From Hymenobacter sp. BT559 (GTDB taxonomy: Bacteria; Bacteroidota; Bacteroidia; Cytophagales; Hymenobacteraceae), in NCBI RefSeq assembly GCF_017571525.1, contig NZ_JAGETY010000016.1:60744-124743 (forward strand): DNA of 64,000 nt, in the 5' to 3' direction. The notes beneath the pieces are model-generated. The model saw only the letters and a list, made by a program, of their open reading frames with translations, was not told where the DNA came from and searched no databases. Made by a program: the position numbers and the translations under genes. Positions 57,135 to 64,000 of this stretch are shown here, one piece after another. How positions within the stretch are numbered: the first letter of the stretch is position 1; each line of letters begins with the position of its first letter.

Positions 57135-57397
57135 ACAAATAGGGGAAAACCTCCGACTCAGGGACGCAGTCAACTTATATTCAGGTTTAACACGCTGTTA
57201 TCCAATTCAATGCTTGGCATAACGGTGTGGGCGATACAGTAAATGTTCGTTTTCGCTATTCTGCTTCGATGGTCTTAAGGGACGTGTAAAACTATTGTCT
57301 CACGCTATTCTTATGACGCATTTGTGCCTTATCAGTACCATTCAAGCCGCTTAGCTGCCGAGTCGGAGGTTTTCCCCTATTTGTTTAACAACAACCC
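57123..57397. repeat. MITE-like repeat family A, copy 2 (uninterrupted, 275 bp)
   Basis: Termini GGGTGTTGTTAAACAAATAG and, inverted from the right, GGGTTGTTGTTAAACAAATA. Both continue into GGGGAAAACCTCCGACTC, giving inverted repeats of about 35 bp. No open gene inside. It serves as the reference copy for the interrupted copies at 2902/12427 and 17826-18070. Confidence 0.85.
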
Positions 57398-57490
57398 TTT
57401 GAGGCGGAATAGGCGTGTTGGGTTGGGGGTGTAGGCTCATCAGCGGAGGATTTTAAGGTGCCTCTGAAAATAGCTTTTTTACCTCAAAAT

Positions 57491-57527
57491 GAATTCGCCA
57501 ACAGTATCCTTTTGCAACGAGAACCCC
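57491..57527. repeat. MITE-like repeat family B, end of a second copy
   Basis: GAATTCGCCAACAGTATCCT followed by TTTGCAACGAGAACCCC: inverted copy of the left end of the family B repeat at 50940. AAGGTGCCT about 30 bp inside is also shared. The opposite end is not recognisable. Confidence 0.5.
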
Positions 57528-57577
57528 TGATAGCGTTTAAACATACGTTTTCTGAGATGGGCCGCTAGCTCAGGATT

Positions 57578-57616
57578 CCTTAGCGTTGTTTTCCGTTCCT
57601 ACTATTGTGCGACCCC
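57578..57616 (-). repeat. Third copy of the Tn3-family terminal inverted repeat (solo end)
   Basis: Read inward from 57616: GGGGTCGCACAATAGTAGGA then ACGGAAAACAACGCTAAGG. It is closer to the left end at 3112 than to the right end at 12358. It is oriented as the right end of an element extending to lower coordinates. Outside flank is GAATT, not GCTAA, so it does not share the target duplication of the complete transposon. Confidence 0.85.
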
Positions 57617-57694
57617 GAATTGAAGTGAAAAGCACCCGCTGCCCCGTGCTAGGCTTTGTTCCCACCATCGTGTAGGCCGGTTACTTCTACTGCT

Positions 57695-57800
57695 TGAGCC
57701 AATCGTGAGCCAATTCACCTGCTGTAAAAAGCACCTCTACAGTGCTCATTCACCATTTGCACTCGTGTATTGGCTTGTGGTGAGCCAATCATGAGCCAAT
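57695..57800. repeat. Paired TGAGCCAAT repeats around the end of the AlbA-type gene
   Basis: TGAGCCAAT occurs at 57695, 57706, 57781 and 57792: two pairs, each with 11-bp spacing, 86 bp apart. The second pair covers the stop codon of the gene ending at 57789. Meaning unknown; possible operator for the gene or a recombination trace. Confidence 0.5.
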
Positions 57801-59117
57801 CAACCGGTACACTGTCCCGGCCCCGCGGGTCCCGGTTTTCTGCAGGTAGCCGCCCTTCTCTAACTCGCCCAGGTAGCGCGTGGCCGTGGGCTTGCTCACG
57901 CCCAGCTGCTGCTGCACCACCGTGTTGGTGATGCTACCGTGCTGCCCGGCGTAAAGCAGCACCGGAACCAGGTCAGCGCGCACGCCCTGCTGCTGCCAGT
58001 AAGCCGGTGAGTACTCGGTGAAGGCCACCACGAACCCCGAGGCCTCGAAGTAGAAGCGCGGGGCCGGCAGGTGGACGGCACGGCACTCGTTGAGTATCTT
58101 CAGGGTACCCCGGCCCCAGGATTCGATGTAGCCGGCCCGGAACAGGGTGTTGGCCACATCCGGGTTGAAGGGCTTGGACGGGTGCTTGCGCAGCAGATTA
58201 TCCACCGTCCAGGTGTCGGGCAGGTGGCCTTCATTCCAGAACTGCAGCTGGTGCTCATAGACGCTAATCTGCACGGGCGTGCCGCCGCTGTAGTCTTTGT
58301 GGGCAAGGGCGTTGAGCAGGGCCTCACGAAGGGCAGCGGCGGGGAACGGGGGCTCTTCCAGGCGACTGGCGCCCTCGTAGCGCACCTGGGCCTTGGTGTA
58401 CTTGGTCTGTAACAAGTTCAGCGTGCGTTCCACCTGCAGCAGCAGCGGCCCGTGCACCTCATCCTGGTAGCGTAAATCGTCGTCCGTTGCAAAGAAGCCA
58501 ATCTTGACGTAGGCCCCGGTGATGAACTTCTCGGGTGTCGGGTGAAACAGCAGCACCGCCGCCCGCTTCAGGTAGTCGCCGTCCACCAGGTTCAGGTTGT
58601 CGAGCAGCGCCGCGTTGCTGTCGTGCAGGACCTGCTCATCCACGCGCCCGCTTTTGGCGGCGCGCTGGCGGAACAGGTCGAGGGCCTCGGCCGATAAATC
58701 GGCCGCCGTGACGCCCGGCACCGGCACGCCGTCCCAGCGCTTGCCTTGCTTGCGCAGCAGAAACGCGCTCAGGGCCGGGCCCTTGAGTTCCTGCTTAGTG
58801 CTGCCGCTGCGGTAATGGTACTGCCCGCGGTAGCTGATGGGGTAGGGGTAGGGCTCGACGACAATTTCCAGATACTCCAGTCCGCCTTCCTCGTGCCGGT
58901 TGACCTCGACCAGAATGCCCAGCAAATCGCGCACCTGGTTGGGTAAGTCTTCCAGCAGCTTGCGAATGTTGGGCAGGCCCACCACCTGACCATTGTCGTT
59001 TTTGCCGAGGTAGATGCGCCCGCCCTGCGCGTTGGCAAAGCCGCAAATCCATTTGAAGTACTCCTCTCGCCACGACTCCTTCCACTCGATGTTCTGCTGT
59101 TCGCGGGCGGTGCTCAT
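57789..59117 (-). CDS. Schlafen/AlbA-type ATP-binding putative transcription regulator
   Basis: 442 aa. N-terminal AlbA_2 domain (NIEWKESWREEYFKWICGFA, NAQGGRIYLGKNDNGQVVGL). Middle HATPase_c_4-type domain (FPAAALREALLNALAHKDYS, ISVYEHQLQFWNEGHLPDTW, TLFRAGYIESWGRGTLKILN). C-terminal winged HTH (HGSITNTVVQQQLGVSKPTA, RYLGELEKGGYLQKTGT). Proteins with this order are putative transcription regulators or defence-associated factors. Single gene beside rep, transcribed in the same direction as rep and 28 bp downstream of it. Confidence 0.88.
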   Translation of the reverse strand: MSTAREQQNIEWKESWREEYFKWICGFANAQGGRIYLGKNDNGQVVGLPNIRKLLEDLPNQVRDLLGILVEVNRHEEGGLEYLEIVVEPYPYPISYRGQYHYRSGSTKQELKGPALSAFLLRKQGKRWDGVPVPGVTAADLSAEALDLFRQRAAKSGRVDEQVLHDSNAALLDNLNLVDGDYLKRAAVLLFHPTPEKFITGAYVKIGFFATDDDLRYQDEVHGPLLLQVERTLNLLQTKYTKAQVRYEGASRLEEPPFPAAALREALLNALAHKDYSGGTPVQISVYEHQLQFWNEGHLPDTWTVDNLLRKHPSKPFNPDVANTLFRAGYIESWGRGTLKILNECRAVHLPAPRFYFEASGFVVAFTEYSPAYWQQQGVRADLVPVLLYAGQHGSITNTVVQQQLGVSKPTATRYLGELEKGGYLQKTGTRGAGTVYRLIGS

Positions 59118-59145
59118 AGGTGACGTAAACGGGGCGATGGGTAGG

Positions 59146-60288
59146 CTACAGATTTAGAGCTTGCTGCACGATTAATTGAGCCTCTGCGGCCTCCTTCTTT
59201 GCATCCAGCTTGGCTTGTTTGGTATCTTCCAGCGCCTGTTTGCCGGCTCGTACAAAGGCCGCGTTGCAGTAGCGGAGCTTATCATCAATGTGCCGGTTCG
59301 AGCGGTTCTTCAGGTCCCAGGCCCGCAGCAGCTCCAAAGCGCCCTCCTGCTTAAGAATGGGCGCGTATTTGACGATGTTCGCATCGGTCACTTTCCATTC
59401 CCGGAGCCGCTGAATGATGCTGCCGGTCGCCGAGTTTTCCAGCCAGGAATCCGGAATGTCTTTCAGCGTCGGTCCTTTCTTCAAATCAAACCGAAAGCGA
59501 ATGATTTTCTTGCGGCCCCGGGTAGGCCGGGTAGTTTCGTAGATGGGGGTGAAGGTAAACTCGTAGTCGGTGCCGGCCAACTCCTTTTCCGGCTCCTTCA
59601 TGGTGTTATCAATGAGCAGCTTGGTGTTCGGGTACTTCAGCAGTGGCTCCCCGTCTTTGCCCTTCTTGACCTGGCCGCGCTTGTCGTACTCGTACCAGCA
59701 GTCCATGTATTGTCGGTATTCCTCCACCGGGACCTCCCAGCGTCCTTTGTCATGCCAGGCCGCCAGAATCTCAAAAAAGCGCATGCTGTACCAGCTTTTC
59801 AGATTCATGTAGCCGTGCAGCGGGAATTTGCTGTAATGGGCGGCCTTCACCAGGTAAGGCGCGAGCTGCGGGTTGAGCAGGATGGTGATGATGCCATCCT
59901 TGTAGCCGACCCGCTGCTCTTTGGTCGTATCGAGCAGGTGCCGGAAGTACCATTCCTTGCGGTCGATACTCTCAAATTCCCACTTCATGTCGGCCAGCTC
60001 GTAGAGCGCGCCCTTGATTTTCGAGTAGGCCGTATCGGCGTCGATGTCCGTCCCTTCGATAATGGAGGAGATGTGCAGCTGGTAATACTCTCGTAGCTGG
60101 TAGTCATTGTCGCGGATTTGGTCGATGACCCGCGCCATGATGCGCTTGCCGTAGACGGAAATCTTCTTCTGGTGAGCAAAGGTGACGTTCCAGTGCTGCT
60201 TGACCTCTCCCCGGTATTCGGGCTCATACTTGAGGCCCAGCTCCAGCATGGGCGTGGAGGGGGAGCGGGAAATGCGTTTATCGGCCAT
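59146..60288 (-). CDS. Plasmid replication initiator (Rep_3 family)
   Basis: 380 aa from the ATG at 60288 (MADKRISRSPSTPMLELGLK); the frame is open to 60333 but this start is well placed behind a promoter-like TAGACTTTGTTTGC. Two winged-helix domains typical of Rep_3/RepB initiators: KKISVYGKRIMARVIDQIRD to SIIEGTDIDADTAYSKIKGA, and YMNLKSWYSMRFFEILAAWH to KYPNTKLLIDNTMK. The C-terminal helical tail ends AEAQLIVQQALNL. It binds the iterons directly upstream (60420-60650) to start replication. A C-terminal remnant of a relative lies at 17640-17825. Confidence 0.92.
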   Translation of the reverse strand: MADKRISRSPSTPMLELGLKYEPEYRGEVKQHWNVTFAHQKKISVYGKRIMARVIDQIRDNDYQLREYYQLHISSIIEGTDIDADTAYSKIKGALYELADMKWEFESIDRKEWYFRHLLDTTKEQRVGYKDGIITILLNPQLAPYLVKAAHYSKFPLHGYMNLKSWYSMRFFEILAAWHDKGRWEVPVEEYRQYMDCWYEYDKRGQVKKGKDGEPLLKYPNTKLLIDNTMKEPEKELAGTDYEFTFTPIYETTRPTRGRKKIIRFRFDLKKGPTLKDIPDSWLENSATGSIIQRLREWKVTDANIVKYAPILKQEGALELLRAWDLKNRSNRHIDDKLRYCNAAFVRAGKQALEDTKQAKLDAKKEAAEAQLIVQQALNL

Positions 60289-60419
60289 AGGAGGATAGCT
60301 GCAGCAGTGGTCCTTTCCTACGCAAGGTAGCAAACAAAGTCTAAAACACTAAGGTGTAGATTTAGCCACCTTACCTTTTACAAGGGGGGCCACACCAGCG
60401 ACGTTTGCTGGCCGGCTTT

Positions 60420-60655
60420 ACCTATCCAAACCTTAGCTTTTGAAGGACGGCGCCTAGTTTCCCCCAGCAATAGTACCTGTCCAAACCTTACTTTTTGAGG
60501 CTTTCGGTTGTGGATAACTACCTGTCCAAACCTTAGCTTTTAGCTGTCCAAACCTTACTTTTCTCCGGTGTCAATCTGTCCAAACCTTAGCTTATGCTGC
60601 CTCAGAACCTGTCTGAAACTTAGTCTTTACCTGTCCAGAACTTAGCCTTTGGCTG
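60420..60655. other. oriV: Replication origin with seven iterons and a DnaA box
   Basis: Seven copies of CTGTCCAAACCTTAGCTTTT-type iterons (first CTATCCAAACCTTAGCTTTT near 60421, last CTGTCCAGAACTTAGCCTTT near 60631), with irregular spacing. Between the second and third is TTGTGGATAAC, whose reverse complement is the perfect DnaA box TTATCCACA (60509-60517). The block lies directly upstream of rep, as in iteron-regulated plasmids. The AT-rich stretch 60655-60860 is the probable unwinding region. Confidence 0.88.
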
Positions 60656-61220
60656 TTTACTCCTTATAGTAAACTAGTATGTTCATTTCAACTATCCAGT
60701 AAAAAAACAACTACCTAGTTTGCCGGAGAGGAAAGGTATATAAAGCTCGTAGGGATGTACCCCAACGGCACAAGGAAAACAAAAAACAAAGCCCAAAAAG
60801 GTAAAAAACTGGGATTGCACTTTTCTACTATTTTATACTACTATTCTTATAATGGTTGGCTTATTTACTATGCCCCTAAGCTAAGACCTAAACTTATCAA
60901 GAAGCAAAGGCGCCATCAACAAGCCAGCGCGAAGCGCTTGCCTTCCGCATGGCCTCTAAAAATCCCACAAAAGTGCCCACACGTTACGCAAGACCTTCGA
61001 TTCAGGGAAACACTTGCAGTTAACGTTTTAAGCGCTGCTGAGCGCAAAAATGGGAACAGCTAAGAACTGCAGCTTCCGGAGGCTGTCAAAGTATTAAAAA
61101 TGGCCTTAGAGGAGTCAAAAAGTGTGTTTATCCTATCACCCAGGGCACTATCTACATCGCCAAATAGAGCGAAACACAGAACCCCGACGTTGTGGCGACG
61201 CCAGGGACTTGGAAGTGGCC
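60656..61220. other. AT-rich non-coding stretch behind the origin
   Basis: A 102-codon open frame at 60755-61063 is Lys/Tyr-rich in a low-GC context and is not convincing as a gene. Nothing else recognised. Confidence 0.45.
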
Positions 61221-61521
61221 TTAGTATCCGCGCCGGAGCGCAGCGTGCTAGGCTCCAGCCGCGAGAGGGGTGGGATTGAACGATAACCACGATTTAAAGC
61301 ACCAGGCCATGCCGAGTGACGAGCTGGATTTTTTAGAAAAGCAGCTTGCTGCCAACGAGCTACTGAGCAGCACCTACGGCGAGGAGACGCGTCACACCCA
61401 TGAGGATGTTTTGGCAGTTCTGCCCGTTGCCACCGAGCAACTGATGCAGTACACCAGTTGCCAAACCTCCCGGCGCTGGATTGATTGGCGCGTGACAAAG
61501 CCGAAGGCCCGCCGGAATTAG
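61221..61521 (+). pseudogene. Decayed copy of the Fic 3' end plus zinc-ribbon gene
   Basis: The reading VSAPERSVLGSSRERGGIER, stop (61284-61286) mirrors the Fic C-terminus (ERSSSSAGRSSGGIER). It is followed by a 70-codon frame from 61309 (MPSDELDFLEKQLAANELLS) that aligns throughout with the zinc-ribbon gene at 43708-43923. Both Cys pairs are lost: CETC has become STYG-like and CTCC has become YTSC. The conserved WIDW and KPKARRN end remain. The short frame is open and could be expressed, but cannot bind zinc in the same way. Confidence 0.6.
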
Positions 61522-61611
61522 CCAAACCTAATCTAGGAGCTATCTTTGAGACAGCTGCTATGCAGCGGGCTTTCCTCGAAAGAAGCCAAAGGCTCGATGG
61601 GTAGAGCAGCG

Positions 61612-61645
61612 AGAAGGAGAACAGGACTGAAATCCTGTTCTCCTT
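61612..61645. terminator. Bidirectional palindromic terminator
   Basis: GAAGGAGAACAGGA, 6-base loop, TCCTGTTCTCCTTC: perfect 14-bp stem between the decayed zinc-ribbon copy and the convergent unknown gene. Confidence 0.7.
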
Positions 61646-61673
61646 CGTCTATTTATAGCCCTGCTGTTTGTCG

Positions 61674-62069
61674 CTAAAGGGAGTCTGCGTCAAAGTCGGC
61701 CAGCTGCTTTTTGAAGTGTCCCAAGCGACCCTTAGTAGCTAAAAAAAACAGGTGGCGCACCTTGTCCTTTACCGGTCCCAGGTCGAAGCCGAGTAGCATC
61801 GCCTGATAGCCGAACACGCGCAATAGACTCAGAATAACTTTCGGCTCCGGCTTTATGAGCGGACCGTAGTACACGCGGTGTAATTGGTCAGTGTCAAGGG
61901 CAATGTTCAAGGCATCGCAGCATTCCAGCAGGTCGGGCAGGGTAGCCGGCGAATAGGAGCGCAAGTAGCCGCGCACCAGGCGAAGCGCATCCTCGTAGCT
62001 CACGCCCAGCGACGCATCAAATGTAGGAAAATCAGTGTCAAACTCGTCATCTGAATTGTCATCAAACAT
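61674..62069 (-). CDS. Hypothetical acidic helical protein
   Basis: 131 aa. Acidic N-terminus (MFDDNSDDEFDTDFPTFDAS), then helices LGVSYEDALRLVRGYLRSYS, TLPDLLECCDALNIALDTDQ, KVILSLLRVFGYQAMLLGFD. No family recognised. It starts 25 bp downstream of the next unknown gene, so the two and umuC may form one transcript on the minus strand. Confidence 0.6.
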   Translation of the reverse strand: MFDDNSDDEFDTDFPTFDASLGVSYEDALRLVRGYLRSYSPATLPDLLECCDALNIALDTDQLHRVYYGPLIKPEPKVILSLLRVFGYQAMLLGFDLGPVKDKVRHLFFLATKGRLGHFKKQLADFDADSL

Positions 62070-62093
62070 AACGCAGGAGTTGAGAGAGGCTAA

Positions 62094-62519
62094 TTAGGGT
62101 AGAGCTGGCAGCCAGGGGTTATGCGCTGCCTCGCCCGCGGCCAGATAAGCTTGCCAGTCAGTGGCGGAAAGCACCACTTTCAAGAAGTCCTTTAGGCCAA
62201 TGTCATTCTTTTCGAGGACGTAGCGCCGCAGGGGTAGGGAGTCGCCCATTTCCGCGAAGCCGAGTGCCCACATAGTGGCTTGGGCCTTAGCGGGCAGTCC
62301 TTCCAGCCATTCTAGGTAGTCGGCTTCGGTTATTATTATTTCGTGGTGGTGGAAGTAGCAGTACGTCGCATTGCCCCAGCGCAGGAGCTGCGCCAGGCGC
62401 TCGCGTTCCCGTGGGTTTTCTTCCAGGGCGAGCAGCGCTAGTTGGCTCTGGTGACAACCCTCGTCTGGATGACGAGGGACGAGTAATTCAAGCGGCTGGC
62501 GGGGCAGAGCTGGTAGCAC
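62094..62519 (-). CDS. Hypothetical protein downstream of umuC
   Basis: 141 aa from a GTG at 62519. The region after residue 20 looks like a folded helical protein: QSQLALLALEENPRERERLA, QLLRWGNATYCYFHHHEIII, TEADYLEWLEGLPAKAQATM, ATDWQAYLAAGEAAHNPWLP. The start is uncertain. It lies 18 bp after the umuC stop. No family recognised. Confidence 0.6.
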   Translation of the reverse strand: MLPALPRQPLELLVPRHPDEGCHQSQLALLALEENPRERERLAQLLRWGNATYCYFHHHEIIITEADYLEWLEGLPAKAQATMWALGFAEMGDSLPLRRYVLEKNDIGLKDFLKVVLSATDWQAYLAAGEAAHNPWLPALP

Positions 62520-62537
62520 AAGCGCAAAGTTAGGAAG

Positions 62538-63913
62538 TCAGTTTACGAGTAATAAGTCTTCCAGTCGGGTAGTAAAGGCCGGCGAACGCCATTGGGCCTT
62601 GCCTTCCCAAGGCGCCCGCGCTGGATTTCCAGCCGGGGATTTTTGGCCGCGAGACGGCACCGCGGAGGCCAGACGCACCGCGCCGCGGCCAAACCGCTGA
62701 TTGAGCGCGTCCAGGCTCGCCATCAGGGCCGGCCGGCCGGCAGCAGCCAGGTTATCTTTCCGTTGTTCCTGCTGCGGCGCTACGGTAGGAGCGGGGCCAA
62801 ACAAGGGGAGCTGCTGGCCGATACCCGGCGACTCTAGCCCGTCCAGCACCACGCCGGCCTTGTGGTAGGCCGTGCCTGGCTCCCAGATGCGGCTGAGCAG
62901 CGCACGGGCGTACCCGAGCAGCACGCCTGTGTCGGCGGTTGGTCCCGCCGGCAGGGTCAGCGTAGCCGAGCGCGAAAAGGGGGGCAGCGCATGGGCGCCG
63001 AACCGGTTTTGCTGAGATACACCGTTAGGACGTGGGCCGTATCGCCTTGCGCCCGCAGCTTTTCCGCCACCCGCGAGAGAAAGGTGGCCACCGCCGCCAG
63101 CACGTCGGCATAGGTCGTTAGCGGCTGGCCGAAGGTGCGCGAGCAGCTGAGGCTTTGCCGGCTGAGTGTCCCGTCTTCCGAAGGGTGCAGTCCCGCGCAG
63201 GGCCGGCCTTGCAGTTCCTGCACCAGCCGCGCTCCCACGACGCCTCCCAAATGCTTCCGGGCCCAGGCATCCGACACGCGGGCCAGGTCGGCCGCCGAGT
63301 CGATGCCCGCCGCCGTGAGCTTGGCGGCGTACTGCCGACCGATGCCCCACACATCGCCCACCGCTACATGTTTCAAGGCCCAGGCCCGGCGTTCGGCGCT
63401 GTCAAGGTAAAGTACCCCGTCCAGGTCCGGGTGTTTCTTCGCCAAGCGGTTGGCGAGCTTGGCCAGGGTTTTGGTAGGGGCCACCCCGACGCAGGTGGGA
63501 ATGCCCGTACGGCGTTTCACATCGGTGCGCAGGGTCTGGGCAAGGTAATCCAGCCGGCCCAGGTAGGGTGTCAGGTGCTGCTCCAGGCCGTGCAGGTCCA
63601 GAAAGGCCTCGTCAATGGAATAAATCTCCAGGGCGGGCACCCGTTGGGCCAGGCAGTACATGACCCGCGCGCTCATGGAGCCGTAGAGGGCATAGTTGCT
63701 GGAAAACACGGCGGCGTTGTTTGCCCGCAGCAACTCCTTGACCTCAAAGTAGGGCGCGCCCATCGGCACGCCCAGGGCCTTGACTTCCGCGCTCCGGCTC
63801 ACGACGTTGCCATCGTTACTGCTCAGGACCACCACGGGCCGCTTTTCGTAGCGCGGTTGGAAGACGCGCTCGCAGCTCACGTAGAAATTGTTGGCGTCGA
63901 CGAGTCCGAACAT
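62538..63913 (-). pseudogene. umuC: UmuC-type Y-family DNA polymerase gene with a one-base frameshift
   Basis: From the ATG at 63913: MFGLVDANNFYVSCERVFQP, with catalytic Asp6 and the SIDEAFLDL motif (Asp101, Glu102), thumb and little-finger domains up to HVLTVYLSKTGSAPM. At about 63007-63010 an A is missing from an A run (AGCAAAACCGG where LSKN-RFG needs AGCAAAAACCGG). The normal continuation (RFGAHALPPFSRSATLTLPA to LLLVN) is in the next frame to 62538. Restored length is about 458 aa. If real, translesion activity may survive only as a C-terminally altered form; sequencing error is possible. No umuD is visible before the window ends. Confidence 0.88.
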
Positions 63914-64000
63914 ACCTCGTTAGCTTAGAACGTGTTTGGGAATCGGGTAGCCCCAAAGAAAACGAGCCAGTAAGCAGTAAGCGGAGTTCCTAGGCTCCGC
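63914..64000. other. Right edge of window
   Basis: 86 bases upstream of umuC; too short to identify a gene. A umuD-type partner would be expected further on. Confidence 0.3.

Noticed and set aside
3112..57616. One giant Tn3-family transposon from the left end to the third terminal repeat.
   Set aside because: The complete 3112-12358 element has its own matching target duplication; the flank at 57617 is GAATT and does not pair with GCTAA.
60755..61063. 102-codon plus frame beside the origin.
   Set aside because: AT-rich, Lys/Tyr-rich translation in the probable origin unwinding region; no start signal or homologous pattern.

Overview
The window looks like part of a conjugative, low-copy plasmid (or a chromosome-borne relative) from a GC-rich member of the Bacteroidota, most likely a Hymenobacter-like Cytophagales bacterium. 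The evidence is: Bacteroidetes-type Tra proteins (TraE/F/G/J/K/M/N/O types), BfmA/BtgA-type mobilization genes, TonB-dependent receptors with carboxypeptidase-regulatory-like N-termini, a secreted protein with a type IX secretion tail, and a Rep_3-type initiator next to an iteron origin. No tRNA, rRNA or CRISPR array was recognised.

Region 1 (1-18 kb) is a metal-handling and mobile-element region. A partial Nramp-related transporter sits at the left edge. A Tn3-family transposon of 9,247 bp (3112-12358) is bounded by about 38-bp inverted repeats and a perfect 5-bp target duplication (GCTAA). It carries an amber-interrupted transposase, a resolvase, a TonB receptor, a membrane-anchored AraC-type regulator and an IS3-family element. 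The transposon is inserted in a 274-bp MITE-like repeat (family A) that recurs at 57.1 kb and, truncated, at 17.8 kb. An operon of TonB receptor, MFS permease, cation-diffusion facilitator and a small His-rich protein follows (12.9-17.6 kb).

Region 2 (18-44 kb) is the plasmid backbone. A tra operon on the minus strand (28.7 to 18.1 kb) encodes a type IV secretion system. A Toprim/DUF3991-type protein, an ArdC-type antirestriction protein and several unknown small genes follow. A ParA plus partner pair lies beside an array of 8-bp direct repeats (probable centromere). The mob module (RHH accessory protein, relaxase, coupling protein) and a VbhA/Fic-type pair complete the block. The tra and mob loci are both preceded by helically phased 11-bp direct repeats, which suggests a shared DNA-binding regulator.

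Region 3 (44-57.8 kb) is accessory DNA: decayed IS1182, IS110 and IS3 elements, a transposase-less cassette bounded by about 41-bp inverted repeats with an AraC regulator and a nucleotidyltransferase, a cassette of three unknown genes, a large T9SS-exported hydrolase, a duplicated lipoprotein gene, and stacked repeat ends around 57.1-57.6 kb including a third copy of the Tn3 end.

Region 4 (57.8-64 kb) holds a Schlafen/AlbA-type regulator, the replication initiator and its iteron origin with a perfect DnaA box, a decayed copy of the Fic-end/zinc-ribbon module, two unknown genes and a frameshifted umuC-type DNA polymerase.

The most interesting signals are the 8-bp centromere array, the phased 11-bp repeats shared by tra and mob, the paired loss of the inhibitory Glu (antitoxin) and the second motif Arg (Fic toxin), the transposase-less inverted-repeat cassette, and the nested Tn3-in-MITE structure with its exact target duplication.
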